Source: Bostrychus sinensis
Lineage: Eukaryota > Chordata > Actinopteri > Gobiiformes > Eleotridae
DNA: 64,000 bases
Assembly: GCA_020698575.1 (NCBI GenBank)
Contig: CM036247.1
Location: forward strand, 2,689,407-2,753,406
Direction of reading: 5' to 3'
The first letter of the stretch is position 1. The number at the start of each line of letters is the position of its first letter. The translations under genes were made by a program, and so were the position numbers. Shown in pieces: positions 33,796 to 45,515 of this stretch. A model generated the notes under the pieces. The model did not search any database. It was not told the origin of the DNA and worked only from the letters and a program-made list of their open reading frames with translations.

Positions 33796-35883
33796 ACAGC
33801 AACAGCGTCTCTGTCCACAGCAACAGCGTCTCTGTCCACAGCAACAGCGTCTCTGTCCACAGCAACAGCGTCTCTTTCCACAACAACAGCGTCTCTGTCC
33901 ACAACAACAGCGTCTCTGTCCACAGCAACAGCGTCTCTGTCCACAGCAACAGCGTCTCTGTCCACAACAACAGCGTCTCTGTCCACAACAACAGCGTCTC
34001 TGTCCACAGCAACAGCGTCTCTGTCCACAACAACAGCGTCTCTGTCCACAACAACAGCGTCTCTGTCCACAAAAACAGCGTCTCTGTCCACAACAACAGC
34101 GTCTCTGTCCACAACAACAGCGTCTCTGTCCACAGCAACAGCGTCTCTGTCCACAGCAACAGCGTCTCTGTCCACAGCAACAGCGTCTCTGTCCACAACA
34201 ACAGCGTCTCTGTCCACAGCAACAGCGTCTCTGTCCACAACAACAGCGTCTCTGTCCACAACAACAGCGTCTCTGTCCACAGCAACAGCGTCTCTGTCCA
34301 CAGCAACAGCGTCTCTGTCCACAACAACAGCGTCTCTGTCCACAACAACAGCGTCTCTGTCCACAACAACAGCGTCTCTGTCCACAGCAACAGCGTCTCT
34401 GTCCACAGCAACAGCGTCTCTGTCCACAACAACAGCGTCTCTGTCCACAACAACAGCGTCTCTGTCCACAACAACAGCGTCTCTGTCCACAACAACAGCG
34501 TCTCTGTCCACAACAACAGCGTCTCTGTCCACAGCAACAGCGTCTCTGTCCACAGCAACAGCGTCTCTGTCCACAACAACAGCGTCTCTGTCCACAACAA
34601 CAGCGTCTCTGTCCACAGCAACAGCGTCTCTGTCCACAACAACAGCGTCTCTGTCCACAGCAACAGCGTCTCTGTCCACAACAACAGCGTCTCTGTCCAC
34701 AACAACAGCGTCTCTGTCCACAACAACAGCGTCTCTGTCCACAGCAACAGCGTCTCTGTCCACAGCAACAGCGTCTCTGTCCACAACAACAGCGTCTCTG
34801 TCCACAGCAACAGCGTCTCTGTCCACAGCAACAGCGTCTCTGTCCACAACAACAGCGTCTCTGTCCACAACAACAGCGTCTCTGTCCACAACAACAGCGT
34901 CTCTGTCCACAACAACAGCGTCTCTGTCCACAACAACAGCGTCTCTGTCCACAGCAACAGCGTCTCTGTCCACAGCAACAGCGTCTCTGTCCACAACAAC
35001 AGCGTCTGTCCACAACAACAGCGTCTCTGTCCACAGCAACAGCGTCTCTGTCCACAACAACAGCGTCTCTGTCCACAGCAACAGCGTCTCTGTCCACAGC
35101 AACAGCGTCTCTGTCCACAAAAACAGCGTCTCTGTCCACAACAACAGCGTCTCTGTCCACAACAACAGCGTCTCTGTCCACAACAACAGCGTCTCTGTCC
35201 ACAGCAACAGCGTCTCTGTCCACAGCAACAGCGTCTCTGTCCACAACAACAGCGTCTGTCCACAACAACAGCGTCTCTGTCCACAGCAACAGCGTCTCTG
35301 TCCACAACAACAGCGTCTCTGTCCACAGCAACAGCGTCTCTGTCCACAAAAACAGCGTCTCTGTCCACAACAACAGCGTCTCTGTCCACAACAACAGCGT
35401 CTCTGTCCACAGCAACAGCGTCTCTGTCCACAACAACAGCGTCTCTGTCCACAGCAACAGCGTCTCTGTCCACAGCAACAGCGTCTCTGTCCACAACAAC
35501 AGCGTCTCTGTCCACAACAACAGCGTCTCTGTCCACAGCAACAGCGTCTCTGTCCACAAAAACAGCGTCTCTGTCCACAACAACAGCGTCTCTGTCCACA
35601 ACAACAGCGTCTCTGTCCACAGCAACAGCGTCTCTGTCCACAGCAACAGCGTCTCTGTCCACAACAACAGCGTCTCTGTCCACAACAACAGCGTCTCTGT
35701 CCACAGCAACAGCGTCTCTGTCCACAGCAACAGCGTCTCTGTCCACAACAACAGCGTCTCTGTCCACAACAACAGCGTCTCTGTCCACAGCAACAGCGTC
35801 TCTGTCCACAGCAACAGCGTCTCTGTCCACAACAACAGCGTCTCTGTCCACAGCAACAGCGTCTCTGTCCACAGCAACAGTCG
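33796..35883. repeat. 21-bp minisatellite, about 99 units
   Basis: The unit contains GCGTCTCTGTCCACA followed by ACAACA or GCAACA. Because 21 is a multiple of three and the unit lacks stops, most of the six frames stay open for up to 2 kb. Two 19-bp units (missing CT) near 35,005 and 35,250 shift all frames. I treat it as non-coding. Confidence 0.96.
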
Positions 35884-36159
35884 TCGTCTCAGTCGCGTCC
35901 TCAAACCTGATCTGACGAGATGAAAGACTGCAAAACCATAAACTCTTCTGCTATAACAGGATCTGGACTGTTACCAGAATATATGAACTCTGACGCTGTA
36001 ATTGTGCAAGACAAAGAAAAAGCAAAAACACAGTGAGATGAACGATTTATGAGAGTTTTATTTTGCTGAGCTGGAGCTCGGTCACCAGCAGCAGTCTTTA
36101 AACACATGGCTAAGTCGTACTCTGCTCCACTTTGGGGATTTGGGGACAAAGATAATGCT

Positions 36160-37560
36160 ATAGTACAGTGGTTCCCAAAGTGTGGTCCAGGGCCCCCAGA
36201 GGCTGTCTATATTAAGTACATAAAAAGAAAATGAGTTTGAAATGCACTGTAAAAAAAAAAACAATGCTGCAAAAACTCAAGGCAACAGGATCCCTCAAGA
36301 TTTTTGAGTTTTGGTGATCAACTCAAAATCTCAAGTTTTCAACAACAATTTTTTTTTCTTACTCACCAAATTTAACATTCATACATTTAAAAACTTAAAA
36401 TTTTAAGTTTTACTCACTATCTTTATTTTTTCCAAACTTGCCAAAATCCCACGCTGACCCCCAACAATACAACTTTCCTCGATGCCAAATTTTATTTTCA
36501 TGTTTTTCTCCATATATTTCTATAAAAAACATTACAAAAGACACTGATTATTGGCTAAAAGGTGTTTTAAAGTTATATTTTTAAACAAATACACTGTAAA
36601 AACAAATAAAATGCTGCAAAAACTCAATAACTCAAGGCAAAGGATCCCTCAAGATTTTTGGGGCCAACTCAAAATCTCAAGTTTTCCACACTTTCACTTA
36701 ATTTGATGTTCATACGTCTAAAAACTTTTCTAATTTTTAAGTTTTACTTGCTATCTTTATTTTTTAACAGTGCTATACTGTATACATTACAAAAAATAAA
36801 AATAAAAAATACAATTTTGCCTAATTTTTAATATTACAGTTAATTACCGTAACCAAAACAGTATTTTACCAATATATCAATTACGGTCTTTTACTGTTGA
36901 GGTTTTACAGATTTTTACCATGAAATCTACAGATATTTTTTACAGTGTGGCTCTGATGGGCTGTGTCTGGTGTTTGGAATGTTCAGTCTACAGAGAAAGT
37001 AAATATACGCCTCTTTAGTCAAATATAGTCACCATAGGTCTGTTATATGTGGCTGTGCTCTCATATTAACTTCTGAATGGTTTCTGTAGAGAAGCCAGCA
37101 GCGAAATGCTCACGCAGCCAGAGTGGACAACGTTGGGTTGCAGCGACGCAGCTGTGACGTCAGTGCACTCGCTGCTGCGCCCGCAGTGTGTTTGGGGCCT
37201 AACCCCACATCTGCAGTGTCCAGGGCTGCAGTGTATCTCAGTTGGTAGAGAGCAGCATAAAGCCTGAAAAACATCTTTCAAACAAAAGAATAAAAGAGAA
37301 AATACTGCACAGAGAAGAAACACATAGTTTTTTAGACGTATGAGCATCAAATTAAGTGAAAGTATGGAAAACCTGAGATTTTGAGTTGGCCCCAAAAATC
37401 TTGAGGGATCCTTTGCCTTGAGTTGTTGAGTTTTTGCAGCCTTTGTTTTTTTTTTTTTTTTACAGTGTATTTGTTTAAAAATATAACCTTAAAACACTTT
37501 TTAGCCAATAATCAGTGTTTTTTGTAATGTTTTTATAGAAATATATGGAGAAAAACACAG
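36160..37560. mobile_element. Composite of hAT-like element and two MITE families
   Basis: Begins CAGTGGTTCCCAAAGTGTGG as at 5,080. It contains arms of the CTCAAGGC MITE (36,246 on; about 36,595-36,765; about 37,330-37,470) and a truncated TTACGGTC-type MITE end (about 36,767-36,947). Non-MITE sequence such as AAAATATAACTTTAAAACAC appears in inverse order around it. Confidence 0.6.
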
Positions 37561-37730
37561 GCGTCAGTGTCTCATGGCGTAGAGCAGGTTGTCCTTTAAC
37601 CAGAAGGTTGTTGGTTTGATTCCCATCCCTCCCAGTTCAGTCTGCCATTGTGAGCTTGGACAAACACTTCCTGCCCATGGAGGGTGAACAGCTCTTTACA
37701 AGCAGAGATGTCCCAAATGTCATCACCTGA
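37560..37730 (+). mobile_element. Degraded tRNA-derived SINE
   Basis: Reads GGCGTAGAGCAGGTTGTCC, AACCAGAAGGTTGTTGGTTT and GATTCCC, related to 12,147-12,409 but decayed. Confidence 0.55.
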
Positions 37731-37870
37731 AACTACAGTCATTTTACCATAAACACCTGAGGTCACAGGATCTGAGAAAGAGACACTGGAATTTTTTTAA
37801 CACACACACAAAAAAAATCCCTGAATATGATACTGCAATGAGAATCATCTGAGAAAAAAACAAGACTGAA

Positions 37871-38723
37871 GCCCTATTCACACGGGATAAGCATTTACCC
37901 CTGGAGATAATTCATGAATTACCCCCGATGTCAGTGTTTTTAGTCGGGCATTCACACAGGACAAACGATGTCTGTAATTTACTCGATTTTACAAACTTTA
38001 TTCCAGATATGACGTATTGAAAATCACAGATTTATAATAAAAATCCCAGATTTTGTTTACATTTCTAGCTCTACTTAATCCTAAACTATCTTTTATGTTG
38101 AGTTCCTGTTCTGACAAAAACCAACTTTACCTCAGGCTACGACGCAGGTCGTCCATTATCTGTGGACATTTCTCTTCTTAAACAGCAGGTGGCGCTCTTT
38201 ATTAATCCATTCACTGTGATTCTGGATCTAACTTTAGCACTGAAAGCGTCCTAACTTTCCAAAACAGCCCCATGTTGCTCCAAAAACTTAGTCTAACGTT
38301 GCCATGACGACGGGAGGTGTGTTTCCGGGTCACGTCTTCAACGTAGTTTGTTTACTTTTTTTTTTTTACTTTTTACTCTGAGAAAAACAGTAATCGTTTC
38401 GGAGTAAGACCAAAAGAGACGTCTTATTATTGCGATAGTTTAAATCCAGAGGTAAAATGGAGCGTTAAAGATATTTTGGATCACTTTTAAGAACTTTAGG
38501 AAACAATCTTTCGACAAAATCAGCCTGAATCACAGACACAGGGATTCACACAGGACTGGTTTTATCAGAGGACCCCTGTGTTGGCTGAAATATGGTCGGT
38601 CATTTTTACAGACATTTTTACAGACATGGATGATTCGCACGAGATAAAAATCACAAACGACATCGGCGATTGTTACAAATTACTGGAGGTCCCTGGGTAA
38701 AACTGATCCTGTGTGAATAGGGC
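37871..38723. mobile_element. DNA element with GCCCTATTCACAC ends
   Basis: Left end GCCCTATTCACACGGGATAA and right end the inverse (ATCCTGTGTGAATAGGGC). Internal copies of the same phrase occur near 37,945 and 38,540. No transposase frame and no clear target duplication. Confidence 0.65.
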
Positions 38724-38867
38724 ATTAAAGACTTTCATCATTATAGATTTGAATAGATGACAATGTTTAGGTATTTGTCTTTTTTACTCCTATTTAAATT
38801 GTGTTTTTCCCAAGTTTATGGCCTGCTATGTAAAGTTGACCATTCTCCTGTACTGATTGGTCTGAAA

Positions 38868-39006
38868 ATAAACTTGGTCATGGATTCGATTTCTGGACCG
38901 TGTGGGGCCTTTCTGTGTGGAGTTTGCATGTTCTCTCTGTGTCTGGGCGGGTGCACAGGTTTCCCCATCAACCTCAAACAGGCACAACAGGCTAATTCTC
39001 CAGGCT
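38868..39006 (+). mobile_element. SINE fragment
   Basis: Contains GATTCGATTTCTGG, then GTGTGGAGTTTGCATGTTCT as in 7,971-8,169; the 3' half is missing. Confidence 0.65.
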
Positions 39007-39011
39007 AAATA

Positions 39012-39705
39012 CCGTATTTTCCAGACTATAAGTCACTTCGGACTATAAGTGGCACGAGCCAAAAAATGCATAATGAAGAAGAAAAAAAAAGTATAAGTCG
39101 CATTTTTTGGGGAAATTTATTTTACAAAATCTGACACCAAGAACAGACATTTCATGTTGAAAGGCAAGTTATAGTAATAATAGAATAGAGAACAACAGCT
39201 GAATAGGTGTGCGCTATGCTAACGTAACACATTGATGGTTATTCAGCTACATGAAGCATAAACAACGAACTGAATAGGTGTCTCGTATGTTAACGTAATA
39301 TATTAACAGTTATTCACATAACTATAGCATAAAGAACATAATATAACAAGTTCACCAAACTCACCATCTCACTCCTAATCGCTAAATCCTTTAAATTCTT
39401 CATCCTCGGTGTCGCTTCTGAACAACTCCGCCAACTCCGGAGGTAGACGAAGCACCGCTTCCTCCTCTGCGTGGCTGTCGTCAGACTCAGCATCAGTTCC
39501 ATTTCCAATTATTCCTCTCTTTCTCAGTTGTCTTTATAGCCTAAGTTGTTAGTGGTAATGTTTACATTTTAAATTGTCAGTGGTACAGGTGCAGCAGATG
39601 CTGGTACACAAGCCTAGAGCGCCCTCTAACCAACACCTGAAATATTTTAATATATAAGTCACACCTGAGTATACGTCACACCCCGAGCCAGACGATGGAA
39701 CCTCC
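39012..39705. mobile_element. TA-flanked CCGTATTTTCC element, 3'-truncated
   Basis: Starts CCGTATTTTCCAGACTATAA after TA. Nearly identical to 41,678-42,405 over about 600 bp, including a shared 64-codon minus-strand ORF that is probably chance. The right terminus is missing; other sequence starts at about 39,702. Confidence 0.75.
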
Positions 39706-40084
39706 TCCTGACCAAGATCCTGGCTCAGACCTGGTCCTCTGCTCCTCACAGGTTTAACCCCTGCAGCTGGGACGGGTCAAATGCAGAGGACAAATGTGGG
39801 GACAATAAAGTATGCCTTACATTATTTTGACACATAGTTTGACTCGTTGCTTTTAACGGCAACATTGGCCATTTTTACAACATTTCTGCAGTTCTGGTGA
39901 AGCTCTGAGCCAGGCGTCTGTAGCCCTCACAGTCTGGCCCTTGTCAAACTCACACAGTTCCTCGCTCAGACTGCTGAAGAAGTTAATACTGGCTCTGATA
40001 GAAAGGTGCTGGACTACACGGTGCACGGGAGGAAGTCGGGTTTATTGTTGTATTTAATATTTCCTCTTTTTCTCTTTGTTCCAG

Positions 40085-40186
40085 GTTTGATTACAATGTC
40101 TCTCCTGCATGTTGTGAAACTGCTTCTCTACGGCAAACAGTGAGTCTTTTTATTCGAAACTGGAGCCAAGCAAGAAAAAAGCAAAG
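40085..40186 (+). CDS. Candidate first exon, NLR copy B
   Basis: Acceptor TTGTTCCAG and donor GCAAAG/GTATTT. The phase-0 end reads SKLEPSKKKAK, aligned to copy A VKLGSEKIQAK. That frame has a stop near 40,115 and no later ATG here, so if used the exon is partly untranslated or the frame is lost. A 15-codon ORF starts at 40,096 and stops at 40,143, similar in place to the 14-codon ORF in copy A. Confidence 0.4.
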
Positions 40187-40263
40187 GTATTTTTCACTCC
40201 TCAGTCGTTAAATGAGTCTGTGTTTTTGAGATTTAGCTAACGATAAACTCTGTGTTCCATCAG

Positions 40264-40359
40264 AGAGTCCTCAAAGCGAAGCGGGCTCTGTGGACGTCGC
40301 TGCAATCAACTCAAACGAAACTAAACAACCCACAAGTGATGATCCGCTTCATCATCAGA
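40264..40359 (+). CDS. Candidate second exon, NLR copy B (32 codons)
   Basis: Acceptor CCATCAG and donor ATCAGA/GTGAGG flank a 96-nt phase 0-0 exon beginning RVLKAKRALWTS and ending MIRFIIR. It is six codons shorter than the copy A exon at 3,363-3,476 but shares start, end and donor context. Confidence 0.58.
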
Positions 40360-41058
40360 GTGAGGACATCCTCTGCACCCTCGTCTCTCTCACACACTAA
40401 CGTCCCGTCCTCCTCTGCACCCATAAACCTCCGCTCTGGTCTTCCTCTAGGCCTCCAGCTCTACCCCTCACTGTCCTTCCTCTGTACCTGTCCAAACCGT
40501 CTCAGTCTGGGAAATCTGTAACTTTATAACAAGTATTTTGTGTAAACGTGTTGTTAAAAGAAGCTGCAGCTCTGTTTTTGGCGGAGCGTGTGGTGAACAC
40601 AGACAACAGCGCTGTGGGTTCCAGTCCAGACTCCAGCCATTTATCCAAAGTCTCTCCTCCATGATTCACTGTCACTGCTACACAGATACTGTACACTGTC
40701 TCGTCTACTGAAGCTAAACAATACTGATCAGATCTGCAGAAGGTTCCATTTATATACTTTATATACTGTATTTTGGATGTAGTGCATGCCACTGAGTAAT
40801 TATTAAAATGATTCTGAGAAACTATGTGTCTTTGAAGACAAATAAAATAAACAAGGTTTAAAGAATTCGGCACACACACCATCAACATTGTTTTTAGATC
40901 TGGTTAGACCGGAGTCCAGGAGATTAAGTGTTCACAAACACAAAAATATGATAATAACAGAGGTTGTTTGTGTGCATTGGGCAGGGCCTGATAATTAAAG
41001 CCAACTATTTCTTTGGTGTTTTATGCAAATTTTATATCAGCAACACATTCTATAGTAA

Positions 41059-41098
41059 TGTAGTAGTAGTAGTAGTAATAGTAGTAGTAGTAGTAGTA
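41059..41098. repeat. Short (GTA)n microsatellite
   Basis: Trinucleotide run with one AAT interruption. Confidence 0.9.
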
Positions 41099-41513
41099 CA
41101 GTATATTTCAGTCAGGAACTCAGAGAGACTGTTTATTTCCTTGCAATAAGCAGCATTATATTACGAGGAAATGTTCTGCAGTTTTACAGAACTACAGTTT
41201 TTTCCAGAAAGTGTTTTAATAAGGTGACTTCCTTTCCCAGGAGTTTTCCACAGACTCACCTGTTTCCTGCAGACACCTGCACAGGCAGAACATACAGGCT
41301 CAATGTTAAAAATCCAAACCATAGACTGAAATTTACTGTGAAAGTCTAAAGTGCTCACATACTGTTAATGTCTGCATCCTTCCTTACAACCACTGTCCGT
41401 GTCATTCACACAACACCATGCACTGAAACACACTTGTCATGTTACTTGTGTTACTTTTTTATGATTGCATGAGACATCGCTCCACTTTTACAATAAAATG
41501 TTGTATGTTGCAG

Positions 41514-41570
41514 GTGCAGAGGCGTGGGAACAGCAACCAAAGGAATTCTGACAAAAACAACAGTGCATAT
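41514..41570 (+). CDS. Small NLR copy B exon (19 codons)
   Basis: Acceptor GTTGCAG and donor CATAT/GTAAGT flank 57 nt, phase 0-0, reading VQRRGNSNQRNSDKNNSAY. Same length and phase as 7,192-7,248 in copy A. This fixes the colinearity of the two genes well upstream of the NACHT exon. Confidence 0.72.
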
Positions 41571-41677
41571 GTAAGTTTTCATTTTATTTACAGGCAAAAC
41601 ATTTGACATCGCAAGATCTCTTCCTTTTTTTATGGAGAAGCCTCTCAGTAGAGTTTGTAGCAGTGTGTACTGTATTT

Positions 41678-42405
41678 TCCAGACTATAAGTGGCTCCGGA
41701 GTATAAGCCGCACTCGCCAAAAAATGCATAATGAAGAAGAAAAAACTTATACAAGGCGCACTGGACTATAAATCACAGTTTTTGGGGGAAATTTATTTTG
41801 AAAAATCTGACACCAAGAACAGACATTTCATGTTGAAAGGCAAGTTATAGTAATAATAGAATAGAGAACAACAGCTGAATAGGTGTGCGCTATGCTAACG
41901 TAACACATTGATGGTTATTCAGCTACATGAAGCATAAACAACGAACTGAATAGGTGTCTCGTATGTTAACGTAATATATTAACAGTTATTCACATAACTA
42001 TAGCATAAAGAACATAATATAACAAGTTCACCAAACTCACCATCTCACTCCTAATCGCTAAATCCTTTAAATTCTTCATCCTCGGTGTCGCTTCTGAACA
42101 ACTCCGCCAACTCCGGAGGTAGACGAAGCGCCGCTTCCTCCTCTGCGTGGCTGTCGTCAGACTCAGCATCAGTTCCATTTCCAATTATTCCGCTCTTTCT
42201 CAGTTGTCTTTATAGCCTAAGTTGTTAGTGGTAATGTTTACATTTTAAATTGTCAGTGGTACAGGTGCAGCAGATGCTGGTACACAAGCCTAGAGCGCCC
42301 TCTACCAACACCTGAAATATTTTAATATATAAGTCACACCTGAGGATACGTCGCACCCCGAGCCAGACGATGGAAAAAGTGCCACTTATAGTCTGGAAAA
42401 TACGG
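41678..42405. mobile_element. TA-flanked CCGTATTTTCC element, full length
   Basis: The left end CTGTATTTTCCAGACTATAA and the inverse right end (TTATAGTCTGGAAAATACGG) are each next to TA, fitting a TA target duplication of the Tc1/mariner type. No transposase frame is visible. It lies in a copy B intron. Confidence 0.8.
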
Positions 42406-43740
42406 TATGTTCTGTTACTACATGATTCAAATAAAAATCAATGCCAATTATTACAAGTTTATTTTAAAAATGCACCTAAATAATGTTGCATTTTATGACT
42501 TTGAGTTAAATAAAATAACATTTTTATTTGTGCAAAACATATATATAATATAATAGTGTAAAAATCTTGTCTCGTCACAATTTTTTTTTTTTTCAATAAA
42601 ACTTACAAACTACCAAGCTATAGTAAAACAGTAAATCCTACTGGAAATAAACCATCTGCAATTAATTACATACAGTTTGCTTCATTCAGGAGCTGAAAAG
42701 CAACCAAAACTGTGAACACTGGGACTATAGGCCCCTTAAAATAAGAACTGTAATCTTACAACCAGCACTTTATAAAATGCACAATCTAATATGGACTTAG
42801 GTTAGGATCAGTTTAACTCGACTAACACAGTATTACTGCTTTATTAACTGTAATGTGTATTATATTTGTTAGTTTGTCCGTTGGTGTTTCGTTTTACGTC
42901 TGGGACCACAAATGGAAATAAGCTTTGTGCTAAATCCGGCGTATTTACGACAATATTGTGTGAACTTTTAAATGAATATAGGTTTATTTATATGCACTGT
43001 CCCAACTAAATAAACTAATAAATGAAATAAATGCCATATTAGTCCCAATAGAAACGAATGTAGTAGATTATTATTATTGGTTATGGCTTAAGAAAAATTA
43101 CTTTTTAAACAGGAATTTTGTTTATACCACATTATTATTCAAGCCACATGGGAGAATTAATGTCCCATAGTGAGTGAATGTGAGAGTGAATGATAGTCTG
43201 TCTGTGTGTGTCAGGGGCGGATCTCCAGGGGGGGCACAGGGGGGCAGCGGCCACCTCTAAAAGAACCCTTGCCACCACAGATGCCACCCCACCTGGAGAC
43301 AGCAGATGTGAAAAAAAATGTTGTCATGGGTCAGATATTTATGAGGAAAACTCTGATTTCTGAGTTTCATCAAATATTTAAAGATAAACTTCATTCAAGA
43401 AAAGAATTTCATTGACTAAGAATAAACAACAATGAAACTCCTGCTGCCCTGGGGAGTTTATGGATGTGTTGTGTGACTAAGATCTGTAAAACAGTCGTTG
43501 TATTACCAGTGAGGAGTGCAAGTTTTTAATCTCTAGACTAATTAAGATAACTAACCAATAAAAGATAACTTGACCAAACGTGCAGTGCAAAAACGGTGTC
43601 CAAAGTGCTACAAAATGCAACTGGAATTTTGCTTCTATCATGTTCCGTGCCTGAGAAAACGGCTAAACACGCTTTTAGTGCGGCAATGAGCTTCTCAGGC
43701 GCTGAAAGTGCAATTGTTGCTTTCTTCATTGGCAATGCAT
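42406..43740. other. Intronic stretch, possible hAT terminus
   Basis: At about 43,213 CAGGGGCGGATCTCCAGGGG resembles a hAT left end, but no right end was found. Otherwise nothing recognised. Confidence 0.35.
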
Positions 43741-43742
43741 TA

Positions 43743-44023
43743 CACAGTGGGTACGGAAAGTATTCAGACCCCCTTCAATTTTTCACTCTTTGTTATATTG
43801 CAGCCATTTGCTAAAATCATTAAAATCTGTACACACAGCGCCTCATATTGACAGAGAAACACAAAATTGTAGAAATCTTTGCAGAATTATTAAAAAAGAA
43901 AAACTGAAAGATCACACGGCCGTAAGTATTCAGACCCTTTGCTGTAAATGATTTTGGCAAATGGCTGCAATATAACAAAGAGTGAAAAATTGAAGGGGGT
44001 CTGAATACTTTCCGTACGCACTG
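43743..44023. mobile_element. 281-bp Tc1/mariner-type MITE
   Basis: Inverted ends of about 65 bp (left GGTACGGAAAGTATTCAGAC; right its inverse) are flanked by TA at 43,741-43,742 and 44,024-44,025. Subterminal motif AAGTATTCAGACC also recurs inside. No coding capacity. Confidence 0.88.
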
Positions 44024-44390
44024 TACACACCTGAACTGTTCTCCTGCGCTCTGACATATCACAGTCAACTCAGCCACAGTCACACAGCTTACTCACCACT
44101 CTACTGGACTTCTTGTCATTTTCAATGGGAAAAATTATGCACCATATTATTTATGCACCATTGTGACTGAGAACTGTCTTATAAAGTTAGCGTTTACTCA
44201 GTATTGAATACAAATGTACCTGGAAACGTTTGTGCATTCATCAGGATGTGTTGACTTGTCCTCATCTTTCAGCTGTAATGGGCAAAGACTGTAGAAGATT
44301 AAGTTTATTAAATGAGTGTAACCTGTCCTAAGCAACAAAATAGTGCTTTTTAAATTATCCTATTTTGTTCAAATGTTAGCAGTAGATATA

Positions 44391-45036
44391 GGGCCAGATT
44401 TATCAAAGGTTAGCTGCACGCTAACTGAATAATATGCGCTAAAATTGGAGCAAACCCAGACGCAGTTGAGATTTGCGTGTCTTACAGGAGCAGAGCGAAC
44501 GCACTGCAGATTTTGCTCCTATGACCTAATGAATCTGTAAACTGAGGCGTTCTTCCCAGAGTGCGCAAAATGGAAGGCGGAGAAAATGCAAATTCATTCA
44601 TTTACCGCCCGCAATATTATTTATCAAGGCTCACCATGACTGTGCGTGTGAAAATAGCGTAGAAATGTAGCACGTTGGAGAAGGACGTGCTAATCTTTTG
44701 CACAGATGGCTGCTGTGATTCGTGTGAGACGAAGGAGAAGAAATGAACAAATACGTAGGGTTAGAGTGTTTGCAGATCTATTTGCTGTGACGGATGAAAA
44801 AATTATTCACCAGCACTTTCAGCTATTCTTGGTTAAATTTTTGCTTCTGTTTGTGTTCCACTTCTGCACCTTCCATGACGCAAAACAATACACGCAATGA
44901 TGCCGTTTAAATAGCTCCGCCCCCTCTGTTTGCACCTGTCACCGCCACGCAGTTTGTCTTAGTAATTCACGCGCAACACGAACATTAATAGCAGCTGCAT
45001 ATTTTCTCACTGCACCCGTCTTAGTAAATATGGCCC
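44391..45036 (+). mobile_element. Harbinger-like non-autonomous element
   Basis: Ends GGGCCAGATTTATCAAAGG and the inverse TTAGTAAATATGGCCC. The frame from 44,706 reads RRRRNEQIRRVRVFADLFAV and TDEKIIHQHFQL, resembling the N-terminus of Harbinger-type nucleases before it decays. AT-rich flanks (ATA, TAA) do not settle the target duplication. Confidence 0.6.
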
Positions 45037-45225
45037 TAAATGTAATAAACCATTTGCCACTCCTTAAATTATCCATTTTCCTCCTTCCCACCCCATGATT
45101 TTTCCTCTAGACCCGCCCCAGGTCTGTGTGTGGCTCTCAGTGTCAGCCCTGAGACAAAAAACTGACAATGTTGTTGTTTTTTTTCCTTTCTTTTTCCAGC
45201 TTTTTCTTTCTTTTAATCTCCGAAG

Positions 45226-45296
45226 ATGCTCGACTTTAAATCAGACAAATCCCTTGCTTCAAAAAGGTCTGGCCTCTCCACATCTGCCAGCTCCAG
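45226..45296 (+). CDS. Candidate NLR copy B exon with ATG
   Basis: Acceptor CCGAAG and donor CCAG/GTACAG flank 71 nt, reading MLDFKSDKSLASKRSG then LSTSASSR and two spare bases. The copy A block at 9,847-9,902 has a matching end but a stop. Joined to the next exon's first acceptor it leads into a stop before SMRSD, so its use is doubtful. Confidence 0.4.
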
Positions 45297-45515
45297 GTAC
45301 AGTACTTTATTGTCTTTGTTCACACGACACTGTCTAGATATTCTGTTGTTCCTACGTCACTCAGAACAAAACAAAACAAGAGAGATATGCTTTGATCTGC
45401 CCAAACCCTTTGTATAGAAGCTTACTCAACACAGTCAGTCTAGAGCTAAATAAAGAACATTGAGAAGACAGCGTTGTGTAGACTTTTGAATTAACGTCAC
45501 ATGTTTTCTTCACAG

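Noticed and set aside
33659..35923. Open frames of 500-754 codons on both strands
   Set aside because: They are produced by a stop-free 21-bp tandem repeat; no frame has non-repeat coding sequence with family resemblance.
39314..42184. Identical 64-codon minus-strand ORFs at 39,314-39,508 and 41,990-42,184
   Set aside because: Both lie within copies of the same non-autonomous element; identity reflects the element, and no domain is recognised.
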